A DNA stretch of 35,827 nt from Clostridiaceae bacterium (lineage in GTDB: Bacteria; Bacillota; Clostridia; Oscillospirales; Acutalibacteraceae): contig JAEDEQ010000009.1 of the NCBI GenBank assembly GCA_016293225.1, positions 1 through 35,827 of the forward strand. Direction: 5' to 3'. A program made the position numbers and the translations under genes. Each line of letters starts with the position of its first letter. The first letter of the stretch is position 1. Positions 21,640-30,869 of this stretch are shown here, piece by piece. The notes below the pieces were generated by a model. It was not told where the DNA came from, searched no databases, and saw nothing but the letters and a program-made list of their open reading frames with translations.

Positions 21640-22611
21640 TTAAAAGTCGCTCCAAAGTTCAATTTCATCCTCCTGCGGGATAACGTCCTCGACCATGCCG
21701 AGGTTGTGCATAAGCTCGCGCGCGGCGTTATAGCCCATCTTCTTCTGCCTGTTATTCATCGCCGCAACCTCAATAATTATTGCAAGGTTACGGCCGGGCT
21801 TTACGGGAACCGTTGTTGAGGGAATGCTGACGCCGAGAATTTCGGTCGTCTGGCTGTCAAGTCCCATTCTGTCATAAACCTTGTTTGAATCCCACGGTTC
21901 AAGCTCAATAATCATGTCAATCTTTTCCGAAAGCTTGACGGCGCCCATACCGAAAATACGCCTTGCATTGATAAGACCTATGCCGCGCAGCTCAATAAAA
22001 TGGCGGATATTGTCCGGCGCAGTGCCGACAAGGGTCTTTTTCCCGGTCTTTTTGATTTCGACCGCGTCGTCCGCAATAAGGCGGTGGCCGCGCTTGATGA
22101 GTTCAACGGCGGTTTCGCTCTTGCCAACTCCGCTGTCGCCTATCATGAGCACGCCCTCGCCGTAAACCTCAACAAACACGCCGTGGCGCGTGATGCGCTC
22201 GGCAAGCTCAACGTTCAAAAACGCAATAACGTTCGCCATGGTGTTTGAGGTTGAGTCCGACGTTGAAAGAACGGGAACCTGATATTTTTCCGCAAGCGCA
22301 AGCACATCGTCCGGACACTTGATTGAGCGCGTATAAACAATGGCCGCCGGCGACTTTGACATGAAGTTTTCAAGCCGTTCGGCCCTGCGCTGCGGCGAGC
22401 GACTGTTTATGTACTCAACCTCATAGATTCCGAGAAAGTTGATCCTTGCGGGATCGAAGAAATTATCGTAACCTGCGAGAATGAGCCCCGGACGGTTAAC
22501 GTCCGGAGTTGTTATCATGATATCCTCCGCCGGCTGCGGAAGATAGACGGTTTCAAAGGACATTTCCTTAATGATTTTTGAAAGGGGTACCGAATACTTG
22601 TTTGACGGCAT
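21640..22611 (-). CDS. hprK: HPr kinase/phosphorylase
   Basis: A 323-residue bifunctional enzyme that phosphorylates HPr on Ser46 or reverses this, the signal for carbon catabolite repression in Firmicutes. The N-terminal domain contains GLILAGYDNFF and SRSPQRRAER. The C-terminal kinase domain has VEVYGEGVLMIGDSGVGKS with the P-loop at residues 158-165, then IADDAVEI. The family signature is RGIGLINARRIFG, and the final helix has ARELMHNLGM. The length is close to Bacillus HprK (310). ATG 22611 is preceded by GGAGGG. A near-consensus sigma-A promoter lies about 45 bases upstream. Confidence 0.97.
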   Translation of the reverse strand: MPSNKYSVPLSKIIKEMSFETVYLPQPAEDIMITTPDVNRPGLILAGYDNFFDPARINFLGIYEVEYINSRSPQRRAERLENFMSKSPAAIVYTRSIKCPDDVLALAEKYQVPVLSTSDSTSNTMANVIAFLNVELAERITRHGVFVEVYGEGVLMIGDSGVGKSETAVELIKRGHRLIADDAVEIKKTGKKTLVGTAPDNIRHFIELRGIGLINARRIFGMGAVKLSEKIDMIIELEPWDSNKVYDRMGLDSQTTEILGVSIPSTTVPVKPGRNLAIIIEVAAMNNRQKKMGYNAARELMHNLGMVEDVIPQEDEIELWSDF

Positions 22612-22656
22612 ACCGACCCTCCTCGGACATATATATGGGTATAGATATACTTATAT

Positions 22657-22685
22657 ATTATATAATATGCCAAGGCTTTTTTCAA
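22657..22685 (-). promoter_or_regulatory. sigma-A promoter for hprK and downstream genes
   Basis: Read leftward, TTGAAA (22685-22680) and a perfect TATAAT (22662-22657) are separated by 17 bases. The expected start is near 22650, leaving a leader of about 40 bases with GGAGGG before hprK. The surrounding 22612-22719 is AT-rich and holds no other gene or clear terminator after glgP. Confidence 0.8.
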
Positions 22686-22719
22686 GTTATTTAATGCTTT
22701 TTCCTGCGTTTTTTTCCTT

Positions 22720-25014
22720 TTAAATTTTCCAGATTTCTTCGGCGTATTCTCTGACGGTTCTGTTTGAGGAAAAGTATGCGCTTGAGGCGGTGTTAATGAG
22801 CGATTTTTTGAAATACTCTTTTTTGTTTTCCCAGTCTTTCGCCGCCCTTTCCGCCGTTTCAATGAACGATTCAAGGTCGGCAAGCACCATATAGCGGTCA
22901 TTTTCCAAAAGCAGCTTTCTTATTTTTAAAAAGCACTCGTCCTCTTCAAGCGTTCCGTCAACAAGGGCGTCAACGGCAATTTTGACCTTGTCCGCCGACT
23001 CATAAATCTGAACGGGGTCATAAAGCTCCTTAACTTTTTCCACTTCCTCCTCGCGAAGCCCGAAAATATAATTGTTTTCCTCGCCGGCAAGCTTCACAAT
23101 TTCAATGTTGGCGCCGTCAAAGGTGCCGAGAGTCGGCGCACCGCAGAGCATGAACTTCATGTTGCCCGTTCCGCTTGCCTCGGTGCCTGCGAGCGAAAGC
23201 TGGAGCGAATAGTCCGCGGCCGGAATGAGCTTTTGTGCCTTTGAAACATTGTAATCGGAAACAAAGACCACCTTGAGCCTGCCCTCAAGAGCGCTGTCCG
23301 CATTAATTGCTTTTGAAAGCTTACAGATAAATTCGATAATCAGCTTTGCTTCCCTGTAGCCCGACGCGGCCTTTCCGGAAAAAATGAACGTCATTTTCGG
23401 CAGCGACAAAAGTCCGCCGCTTTTCATCTGCTTATAAAAATACAGACACGCCGCCGCGCACAAAAGCTGCCGCTTATACTCATGAATACGCTTTACCTGA
23501 ACAAAAAAGACGCTGTTTTCGTCAACCGTTACGCCCTCGCTTTTGCGCAGAAAGGCGCAAAGCTCCTTTTTGTTCTTTTTCCTGATCTCAAACAGGTTTT
23601 CAAGCACCTCGTCGTCCGCCCTGTATTCCCTGAGCCTTTCAATGCAGTTTATATCTTTAACAACATCGGTTTTGAGGAGGGTACAAAGGTAGTTATAAAG
23701 CTCTTCGTCGGCAAGCGCAAGCCAGCGCCGCTCGGTAATACCGTTGGTTTTGTTTGAAAAGCGTTCGGGATAAAGCTCATACCACTGCGAAAGGGTGCTT
23801 TTTGCAATAATGTCGCTGTGGATTTTTGCAACGCCGTTAATATGCGAGCAGACAAAACAGGCAAGGTTCGCCATGTGAACGGTGCCGTTATTTATTATCA
23901 GGCACTCATCAAGCCTGTCGGTTTTGCTTTCAAGCTCACAAATCAATCTTTTGTTGATTTCCTCAATCACACCGTAAACCTCGGGAAGGAGCGAAGAAAA
24001 CATTTTTGCGTCCCATTTTTCAAGCGCTTCGCTCATTACGGTATGGTTTGTGTATGAAAAAATCCCCCGCGCAAGCGCGAACGCTTCATCAAAGCTTTTT
24101 CCCTTTTTCATTATCAGGCGGATAAATTCCGCAACGGCTATTGTGGGGTGCGTATCGTTAAGCTGAACGGCAATGCGCTCGGGAAGCTCCCTCCAGTGCT
24201 TTTCGTCATAAATTTCCGAAAGAATGTTCTGCAAGGCCGCCGAGGTGAAAAAATACTGCTGGCGCAGTCTGAGCTTTCGTCCGTTTTGAGTTGAATCGTC
24301 CGGATACAAAAACGCGGAGATTGCCTTTGCCTCGTTTTCCTTTTCAAAGGCCTTTGAAAGGTCGCTTTTTGAAAACGCGGTAAAGTTCACCTTTTCCTCG
24401 CTCTCGCAATCATAAAGGCGCAGACGGTTGACCTTTTCATTCTGATAGCCCGGAACAAAGTAATCATACGGCACGGCAACGACCGTCATATCCGAAAACT
24501 CAATCTTTACCCGTTCGCCGTCCTTGCGCTCGCCGAACGAATCGGAAAAGACCTCCCAGTCGTCGGGATATTCCACCTGCTTTGACCCCTCAATCTTCTG
24601 GCGGAAGAGGCCGTATTTGTATCTGATTCCGTAGCCGTCAAGGTTCAGACCGACGGTGGCCGCGCTCTCAAGGAAGCAGGCCGCAAGCCTGCCGAGTCCG
24701 CCGTTGCCGAAGGCGTAGTCCGGTATTATTGCAAATTCATCAAGACTTCTTTCGTTCTTTGCAAAAAGTCTTTTTGCTTCATCAAGCACGCCGAGGTTCT
24801 GCAAATTCGACTCAATGAGCGAGCCGATGAGAAATTCCGCGGAAAAATACGCCGCGCGCTTTTCCCTTTCGCTTCTGAAGTCGTACTTTCGCGCAAGAGC
24901 GTTGGCCGCGGAAGCGGTAACATCGTAAAGCTCGCGCACGGAAAGCTCTTTCATCGGTTTGTCATATTTTTCGCTCAGAATATCGTTAAAAATGCTGCTG
25001 AAAGTTTTTTTCAT
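22720..25014 (-). CDS. glgP: glycogen/alpha-glucan phosphorylase
   Basis: A 764-residue PLP enzyme (GT35) that releases glucose-1-phosphate from alpha-1,4-glucans. Early motifs are AAYFSAEFLIG, YAFGNGGLGRLAACFLES and GYGIRYKYGLF. The middle has LNDTHPTIAVAE and NGITERRW, then VKRIHEYKRQLL. The PLP site is TEASGTGNMKFM with Lys620. Length is a little under the 800-840 of many relatives, mainly because of a short N-terminus. The ATG at 25014 is preferred because the upstream frame runs into a terminator region; its ribosome site (GGGTGATTAGA) is weak. No other glycogen genes are adjacent, so it appears to be a single-gene unit. Confidence 0.95.
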   Translation of the reverse strand: MKKTFSSIFNDILSEKYDKPMKELSVRELYDVTASAANALARKYDFRSEREKRAAYFSAEFLIGSLIESNLQNLGVLDEAKRLFAKNERSLDEFAIIPDYAFGNGGLGRLAACFLESAATVGLNLDGYGIRYKYGLFRQKIEGSKQVEYPDDWEVFSDSFGERKDGERVKIEFSDMTVVAVPYDYFVPGYQNEKVNRLRLYDCESEEKVNFTAFSKSDLSKAFEKENEAKAISAFLYPDDSTQNGRKLRLRQQYFFTSAALQNILSEIYDEKHWRELPERIAVQLNDTHPTIAVAEFIRLIMKKGKSFDEAFALARGIFSYTNHTVMSEALEKWDAKMFSSLLPEVYGVIEEINKRLICELESKTDRLDECLIINNGTVHMANLACFVCSHINGVAKIHSDIIAKSTLSQWYELYPERFSNKTNGITERRWLALADEELYNYLCTLLKTDVVKDINCIERLREYRADDEVLENLFEIRKKNKKELCAFLRKSEGVTVDENSVFFVQVKRIHEYKRQLLCAAACLYFYKQMKSGGLLSLPKMTFIFSGKAASGYREAKLIIEFICKLSKAINADSALEGRLKVVFVSDYNVSKAQKLIPAADYSLQLSLAGTEASGTGNMKFMLCGAPTLGTFDGANIEIVKLAGEENNYIFGLREEEVEKVKELYDPVQIYESADKVKIAVDALVDGTLEEDECFLKIRKLLLENDRYMVLADLESFIETAERAAKDWENKKEYFKKSLINTASSAYFSSNRTVREYAEEIWKI

Positions 25015-25071
25015 TCTAATCACCCGAAATATTATTGACGGGCGGCAATGAAAATATGAAAAGCAGACGGC

Positions 25072-25110
25072 AAAAATCCGCAAGGCTGCCAATGCAAAGC
25101 AACCTTGCGG
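25072..25110 (-). terminator. Rho-independent terminator after metG-tatD
   Basis: Read leftward, CCGCAAGG (25110-25103) pairs with CCTTGCGG (25085-25078), with partial TTGC/GCAG pairing inside, followed by ATTTTTG. It begins 24 bases past the tatD stop. It separates metG-tatD from glgP, whose promoter must then lie in 25015-25077; I could not pick one with confidence. Confidence 0.75.
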
Positions 25111-25133
25111 TTAATTTTAATAAGGAATAAATT

Positions 25134-25901
25134 TTATATTTTGAACAGTTCTTTTGCGTTTTCCCTGCATCTGTCAATGAGTTCCTGCACATTGCAGGAG
25201 CGCACTTCGGCAATTTTTTCGGCCGTATAAGCAATCATTGAGGAATCGCAGCGGCTGCCCCGGAGCGGAACCGGCGCCATGTACGGGCAGTCCGTTTCAA
25301 GCAGAAGCCTGTCCTCCGGAACAACAGCGGCAACCTCAAGCGGCTTTCTTGCGTTTTTAAACGTCACTGCGCCGCCGAGTCCGATGTACATTCCGAGCTT
25401 CAGAACCTCTTTCGCCATTTCTGCACTGCCTGAAAAGCAGTGGACAACGCCTTTGGGTTTATACTTTTTCAGCAGGTTCAGCGTGTCCTCGTGCGCCTCT
25501 CTGTCATGAACAATGACCGGAAGCGAAAGCTCGTTTGCAAGAAGGAGCTGCTTTTCAAAAAATTCAAGCTGAATGCTGCGCGGCGAAAAATCATAGTGAT
25601 AATCAAGCCCTATTTCCCCAACGGCAACAACTTTTTCCTTTGAGTAAAGCGCTTTAAGCTCCTCAAGGTCGCTTTCCTTTGCCTCGGCCGCTTCGTGCGG
25701 ATGAACGCCGATTGCCGCATAGACAAAGCCGAACTTTTCCGAAAGCTTTATCGCCTCAAGAGACGAGGCCTTGTCGCAGCCGCAGTCGATAACGCCGCAA
25801 ACGCCGTTTTCATGAAGCCGAAAAAGGACTTCGTCCCTGTCCGCGCTGAATTTTTCGTCATCGTAATGGGAATGGGTGTCAAAAATGTTTCGGTACGTCA
25901 T
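25134..25901 (-). CDS. TatD-family metal-dependent hydrolase
   Basis: A 255-residue TIM-barrel nuclease/hydrolase. Metal-binding motifs are FDTHSHYD near residue 10, GEIGLDYHYD near 95, PVIVHDREAHEDT, VVHCFSGS and LETDCPYMAP. TatD proteins have 3'-5' exonuclease and DNase activity and often follow metG, as here. The ATG overlaps the metG stop as ATGA, so translational coupling is expected. RNase M5, which often accompanies metG-tatD in Bacillus as yabF/rnmV, is instead in the holA unit at 34182. Exact substrate is unknown. Confidence 0.94.
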   Translation of the reverse strand: MTYRNIFDTHSHYDDEKFSADRDEVLFRLHENGVCGVIDCGCDKASSLEAIKLSEKFGFVYAAIGVHPHEAAEAKESDLEELKALYSKEKVVAVGEIGLDYHYDFSPRSIQLEFFEKQLLLANELSLPVIVHDREAHEDTLNLLKKYKPKGVVHCFSGSAEMAKEVLKLGMYIGLGGAVTFKNARKPLEVAAVVPEDRLLLETDCPYMAPVPLRGSRCDSSMIAYTAEKIAEVRSCNVQELIDRCRENAKELFKI

Positions 25902-27835
25902 CTGATTTTGGCTCCGTTCGGCATACCGTCAACAAAAACAACCCTGACGTCGTCCTCGCCGCAGTCGGCGGCAAGAATCATTCCGCAGCTTTCAACTCCG
26001 CAAAGGACGGCGCTCTTGAGGTTGGAAACAACAACAACCTTTTTGCCGATAAGGTCTTCGGGCTTGTACCACTTTGCAATGCCCGAGGCTACCGTGCGCG
26101 GCGTTTCGGTTCCGTCGTTGAGCGTAAGCTTCAAAAGCTTTTTTGCGCGCTTGACGGGTACGCAGTCGGTAACCTCTGCAACGCGCAGGTCAACCTTTGC
26201 AAAGTCCTCAATACCGATTTTTGCAACGCCCTCAATCTCCTCAATGGTCTTTTCCTTTGCGGCGGCCGCCTTTTGCTTTTCGGCAATTTCCGAAAGCATT
26301 TTTTCGGCGTCAATCCTTGCGAAAAGCGGAGTCGGAGTTTTTACGGTTGTTCCGGCTTTGAGTCCGCCGAACGAAGCAAGGCTGTCATAATCAGTAACAT
26401 CGCAGGACAGCTGCTCGATAATGGCCTTTGAGGTGTCCGGCATGAACGGCGAAATGAGAACGGCAATGAAGCGGATACCCTCAAGAAGATTATAGAGAAC
26501 CGTTCCGAGCCTTTCCTTTTGGCTTTCGTCCTTTGCAAGCGCCCAGGGAGCGGTTTCGTCAATATACTTGTTGCAGCGCTTTGCAAGGTTCATCACCGCT
26601 TCAACGGCGTCCGCCATGTGATAGCTGTTGATGTTTTCATCAACACCGGCAACCGCCGCGGCTGCGGCTGCTTTCAGCTCGTTGTCAAGCTCCTCCTCCT
26701 TTGTCGGAGCGGGTACAACGCCGGTGAAATACTTGTTCGTCATTGCAATCGTTCTGTTAACAAGGTTTCCGAGCGTGTTTGCAAGGTCAGAGTTATATCT
26801 TTCAATGATAGTCTCGTATGAAATTGAGCCGTCGTTTGCGTGCGGCATTTCGGCAAGGAGATAATACCTCACCGCGTCAACGCCGAGGAGCTTTACAAGG
26901 TCGTCGGCATAGATGACGTTACCCTTGGATTTGGACATCTTGTCCGTTCCGAAAAGCAGCCACGGGTGACCGTAAACCTGCTTGGGAAGCGGCTCGCCGA
27001 GAGCCATAAGCATAATCGGCCAATAGATTGTGTGGAAACGGACAATGTCCTTTCCGATAATGTGAACGTCTGCCGGCCAGTATTTTTTATAAAGCTCGCT
27101 GCTGCCGTCGGGATCGTAGCCGAGGGCGGTGATATAATTTGAAAGCGCGTCTATCCAGACATAGATAACGTGCTTATCGTCAAAGGTTACGGGAATGCCC
27201 CATTTGAACGAGGTACGCGAAACGCAGAGATCCTGAAGACCGGGCTTGATGAAGTTGTTGAGCATCTCCTTTTTTCTGCTTTCGGGATAGATGAAGTGCT
27301 CGTTTTGTTCAATATATTCCTCAAGCCTTTTCTGATACTTTGAAAGGCGCAGGAAATATGCCTCCTCCTTTGCCTTTTTAACCTCGCGTCCGCAGTCGGG
27401 GCATTTTCCGTCAACAAGCTGCGCCTGAGTCCAGAACGATTCGCACGGAGTGCAGTAAAGTCCCTCATATTCGCTCTTGTAAATATCGCCCTGATCATAG
27501 AGCTTTTTGAAGATTTTCTGAACGCATTTTTCGTGGTAATCGTCGGTGGTTCTGATGAACTTGTCATAGGTGGTGTTGAGGGTGTCGCAGATACCCTTTA
27601 TCTCGCCCGCAACCTTGTCAACATACTCCTTCGGCGTTACGCCGGCGGCCTTTGCATATTCCTCAATCTTCTGACCGTGCTCGTCCGTGCCGGTGAGCAT
27701 AAACACGTCATAGCCGCAAAGGCGCTTATAGCGCGCAATGGCGTCGGTCAGCACAATTTCATAGCTGTTTCCGATGTGCGGCTTTCTTGAGGTATATGCT
27801 ATTGCCGTTGTGATATAAAATTTTCCCTTGTTCAT
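25898..27835 (-). CDS. metG: methionyl-tRNA synthetase
   Basis: A 645-residue class I synthetase that charges tRNA-Met. The HIGH-type motif is KPHIGNS (His20). The connective-peptide zinc knuckle has CTPC and CPDC pairs, the WIDALSNY segment follows, and the second signature is KMSKS in TDKMSKSKGNVIY. An Ala-rich helical stretch and coiled coil (EKQKAAAAKEKTIEEIEG) link to a C-terminal EMAP-II-like tRNA-binding OB fold (DFAKVDLRVAEV to the end). The ATG at 27835 follows GAGAGAGGACC. There is no room for a T-box leader in the 64 bases upstream, which hold a 15-bp palindrome (27882-27896). Confidence 0.97.
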   Translation of the reverse strand: MNKGKFYITTAIAYTSRKPHIGNSYEIVLTDAIARYKRLCGYDVFMLTGTDEHGQKIEEYAKAAGVTPKEYVDKVAGEIKGICDTLNTTYDKFIRTTDDYHEKCVQKIFKKLYDQGDIYKSEYEGLYCTPCESFWTQAQLVDGKCPDCGREVKKAKEEAYFLRLSKYQKRLEEYIEQNEHFIYPESRKKEMLNNFIKPGLQDLCVSRTSFKWGIPVTFDDKHVIYVWIDALSNYITALGYDPDGSSELYKKYWPADVHIIGKDIVRFHTIYWPIMLMALGEPLPKQVYGHPWLLFGTDKMSKSKGNVIYADDLVKLLGVDAVRYYLLAEMPHANDGSISYETIIERYNSDLANTLGNLVNRTIAMTNKYFTGVVPAPTKEEELDNELKAAAAAAVAGVDENINSYHMADAVEAVMNLAKRCNKYIDETAPWALAKDESQKERLGTVLYNLLEGIRFIAVLISPFMPDTSKAIIEQLSCDVTDYDSLASFGGLKAGTTVKTPTPLFARIDAEKMLSEIAEKQKAAAAKEKTIEEIEGVAKIGIEDFAKVDLRVAEVTDCVPVKRAKKLLKLTLNDGTETPRTVASGIAKWYKPEDLIGKKVVVVSNLKSAVLCGVESCGMILAADCGEDDVRVVFVDGMPNGAKIR

Positions 27836-27881
27836 AAAACGGGTCCTCTCTCTTTCTTAAAATATATTGCTTACTCTGTCT

Positions 27882-27896
27882 GCTTTACAGTAAAGC
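27882..27896. other. 15-bp perfect palindrome between the glucosaminidase gene and metG
   Basis: GCTTTAC-A-GTAAAGC is a perfect inverted repeat with one central base. It starts three bases past the stop of the secreted glucosaminidase and lies 47 bases upstream of the metG start. With a one-base spacer it is more like a protein-binding site than an RNA hairpin. No T-run follows. Confidence 0.35.
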
Positions 27897-27899
27897 CTG

Positions 27900-30797
27900 C
27901 TACTTTACGGTGACCGGTGAGGACGGCGCGCCGAAATACGCGTTCGCGCGTTTTGTATACGCACGGACAACGAGCGTTTCGCCCTTTGCCGCTCTGAACT
28001 TTGCCGAGGTGCCTTTTACCGTTACCAAACGGACATACTCTCCCGTTTTCGGGTCAAGCCTGTAAACGCGGTAGCCGTCGGCGTTTCTGACTTTGCTCCA
28101 GGTCAGGGTGCAGGAGGACGAGCCTGTCCTTTTCACTTTAACGTTTTTTACGGTACCCGGATAAGTGACCGCCTCAAAAGCGGAGGAATACGCGGCATAA
28201 TAAATTTCGTTTCCGAGCTTCATAAAAGCGCGTACCTTATATTTTTCACTCCTGCCGGCCTTGAGACCGGTGATTGCCATGCTGTTTGCCGAGGTGCTTG
28301 AAAGCCGTACATAGCGCTTTTTTGCGCTGTCATATTTATAAACGGCGTAGCCGTCGGCGCCGCGGACGCTATCCCATGTGAGCGTATAGCCCGAAGCGGA
28401 GGTCTTCCTCTGGCGGACGGCTTTTACCTGAGCCGGAAGAGTTTTAGCGGTAATTCTTCCGGAAGCAGTGCCGAAGAAATTCTTTCCTCCCTGAGCAACA
28501 TATGCTTTGACGGTGTAAACGCTTTCCGTTCCTGACGCAAGGGAGGAGACGGTATATGACGTTGCCTTTGTTGAAGCAAGCTTTTTGAATTTTCCGCTTG
28601 CTTCGTCAAGCCTGTAAACGGTGTAGCCGGACGCGTTTTTAACCTTCGGCCACGAAAGCGTATAGCCCGTTGTCTTGATATTTGAAACCTTTACCGCGCC
28701 GACTTTTCCGGGCGCCGCGGCCGCCGTGAACTCTGCGGAATATCCGCTTGAAAGCGAGGTCGTTGACGCGCTAAGGTTTGCGCGGACCTTGTATTTATCC
28801 CTCTGCGCCGAAAACAGACCCAGAATCTCAAGCTTGTTTTCCCTGACGGTTGCAAACTTAACGTACTTTTCATCGGTTGCGTTGTACCTATACACAGTAT
28901 AGCCCGTAGCACCACTGACCTTGTTCCAGGTGAGGGTATAGCGGTCGGACGACGTTGCCGTCTGCGAAAGATTTACGGGAGCCGACGGGACTGTTGCCGC
29001 TGTAACGGATTTTGAAAAATCCGACAAAACAACGGTATCGCCGACCTTTTTCCGCGCCCGTACGGCGTAGGTTCCGACAGAACCGGGAGCAAGATTTTTA
29101 ATCTGAAGCTTTGTGCCCGTAAGCGTTTTTATGCTCTCATACTGCTTTTTTTGTTCGTTGTATTTATAAACGGTGTAGCCCGTTGCACCCACGGCCTTGC
29201 GCCAGGTCAGGGTGAAAGAATTTGACGTTGTTTCGGTCTGCTTGAGGTCAACAACGGTTGCCGGCGCGCCGTCGTCAAAAACCGTGTATCGCACCACGGA
29301 GAACCGCCCCGTTGAATCATAGGCGCCTATCTCCGTTGTGCCGGGTTGTAGGAAGTTGATAACGTCGCCGTCAATCTGCGCCACACGCGCGTCATATGAA
29401 ACCAGGTGCAGCGTCTTTTTTCCGTCGTTTGAGGTAAATCCGGGCTTATACGCACCCGGACGCACCGCAACGGCGGACGTTATGGTGACAAAGCTTTTCG
29501 GAACATAGCCCGTGTACGTCTTTGACTCAAAGTTAAATTTAATTTTATACCAGAACGGATAGTTAAGAACGTTCGCATAATAGTTTGAGTCAGTCTCCAC
29601 CGCTTCAAGCACGGTGACCTTGGTGTTCTGCGGAAGATATTTGGTCAGAACCTTGGCGTTGTTGGTTGACGGACCCTTGCGGACGTTGATTCCGCCTTTA
29701 ACATTGACATAGCCCTCAAGGTTATTTGCGCCCGAAAGCGCAACCTTTCCGTCCGTTCCGTTTTTGTCGTCCATGTTGTTGAAAACGGGGATTGAAAAAG
29801 AGAACTTGTTGTCAAGCAGCTTTGCGGAATAATAGGAGTCATAGGAAAAATACGCCTGAACGGCGGCGGCGCAGACATTCGTCATATACTGATGGTTATA
29901 CACGCCGTAGGAGCTTGCCGGATTGACGTTGAATTTTTGCAGATAGGTCGTGAACTGACCCTTGGCAATATAGGACTCGGCAACAAATTCCGCTCCGCCG
30001 ATAATGGACTTCTGAGGTGACGTCCACGGGCGGGAGTAGGTCGTTCCGCTCTTTGCCCAGTAAAGTCCCCTTTCAATCGCTCCGGCGCCGTCCGTTGCTC
30101 CGATGTTATAAAAATTGTATATTCCCGGATATTTGCTGTTTTTTCCGCTTGTTGCGGAAGTTCCGTTTCCTATCTCGCCGCGTATCTTTGAAGCAAGGTA
30201 GCAGGGATTGATGTTGGCCTTTTTGCCTGCTTCGCAAATCACGGTTGAGTATTTTTCGTTTGTTTTTATAAGCTTGCCCTTGGTGTTGTAATAGGAAATT
30301 TTTGTGTTATACATGAAGGTTCCGCGCAGAACAAATTCAACGGCCGCCTCGTCAAAGCTTTCGTCATAGGAAAGGTCCTCAAACTGAAAAATTCCGTATT
30401 CATTGAGGAAATTGCGCGGATCCATATAGTAGGCAACGGCAAGCTTGTTCGCCGTAACAAAGCCGGCGTCCTTTTGAATATATGCGCCTGTGGAATAATT
30501 ATAATCGCCCTTTTCAACGCTTTTGAAGACATTGGCATACGCATTCGGAAAAAGGCTGCGGTCCCCCGCCTGCTCCTTTTCAACGGCGGTGTTCCAGTCA
30601 AGCCCCGTTTTGAAAGCGGTAAAAGTCCAGCTCGGATGTTTTTTGTGAAGCTCGCGCAGCGCAGCGCGGTAGCTTTGCGGAAAAGCGGAAAGCGACTGCT
30701 CAAATTCATCAGCCGCGCAAACCGAAAAAGCGGAAAGCATGACTGCCGCAGTCACGGCGCAAAGAAGCACCGCAATGATTTTTTGTATCCTTTTCAT
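27900..30797 (-). CDS. secreted N-acetylglucosaminidase with SH3, Big-like and five fibronectin-III modules
   Basis: A 965-residue exported wall hydrolase. A signal peptide covers about residues 1-29 (MKRIQKII, hydrophobic core, VCAA). The catalytic region (about 35-340) is of the LytD/GH73-like endo-beta-N-acetylglucosaminidase type: FPQSYRAALRELHKKHPSW, TGLDWN, the likely catalytic Glu208 in IRGEIGNGTS, and YNFYNIGA. An SH3b module follows at about 366-440 (GGINVRKGPS, TGYVPKSFV), then a Big-like module (445-508). Five fibronectin-III repeats of about 90 residues run to the end, each with a TLTW-type strand and GYxVY motif. The repeats probably bind wall or carbohydrate. No sortase or membrane anchor is visible. 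The ATG at 30797 follows AAAGGTGGG. It lies 72 bases after a DivIVA-like gene. Confidence 0.88.
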   Translation of the reverse strand: MKRIQKIIAVLLCAVTAAVMLSAFSVCAADEFEQSLSAFPQSYRAALRELHKKHPSWTFTAFKTGLDWNTAVEKEQAGDRSLFPNAYANVFKSVEKGDYNYSTGAYIQKDAGFVTANKLAVAYYMDPRNFLNEYGIFQFEDLSYDESFDEAAVEFVLRGTFMYNTKISYYNTKGKLIKTNEKYSTVICEAGKKANINPCYLASKIRGEIGNGTSATSGKNSKYPGIYNFYNIGATDGAGAIERGLYWAKSGTTYSRPWTSPQKSIIGGAEFVAESYIAKGQFTTYLQKFNVNPASSYGVYNHQYMTNVCAAAVQAYFSYDSYYSAKLLDNKFSFSIPVFNNMDDKNGTDGKVALSGANNLEGYVNVKGGINVRKGPSTNNAKVLTKYLPQNTKVTVLEAVETDSNYYANVLNYPFWYKIKFNFESKTYTGYVPKSFVTITSAVAVRPGAYKPGFTSNDGKKTLHLVSYDARVAQIDGDVINFLQPGTTEIGAYDSTGRFSVVRYTVFDDGAPATVVDLKQTETTSNSFTLTWRKAVGATGYTVYKYNEQKKQYESIKTLTGTKLQIKNLAPGSVGTYAVRARKKVGDTVVLSDFSKSVTAATVPSAPVNLSQTATSSDRYTLTWNKVSGATGYTVYRYNATDEKYVKFATVRENKLEILGLFSAQRDKYKVRANLSASTTSLSSGYSAEFTAAAAPGKVGAVKVSNIKTTGYTLSWPKVKNASGYTVYRLDEASGKFKKLASTKATSYTVSSLASGTESVYTVKAYVAQGGKNFFGTASGRITAKTLPAQVKAVRQRKTSASGYTLTWDSVRGADGYAVYKYDSAKKRYVRLSSTSANSMAITGLKAGRSEKYKVRAFMKLGNEIYYAAYSSAFEAVTYPGTVKNVKVKRTGSSSCTLTWSKVRNADGYRVYRLDPKTGEYVRLVTVKGTSAKFRAAKGETLVVRAYTKRANAYFGAPSSPVTVK

Positions 30798-30869
30798 TAT
30801 CAGCACCCACCTTTGTGTTCTTTGAAGCGGTCATCGCAGAACGCCGCACGGGTCCTTGATAACCGCTGA

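Noticed and set aside
20658..21683. A 341-codon rightward open frame opposite the ROK kinase
   Set aside because: It mirrors a well-identified gene codon for codon, has no recognisable domain and no ribosome site. It is a by-product of codon bias on the other strand.
27836..27899. T-box riboswitch upstream of metG
   Set aside because: Only 64 bases are available, with no specifier stem or antiterminator sequence.
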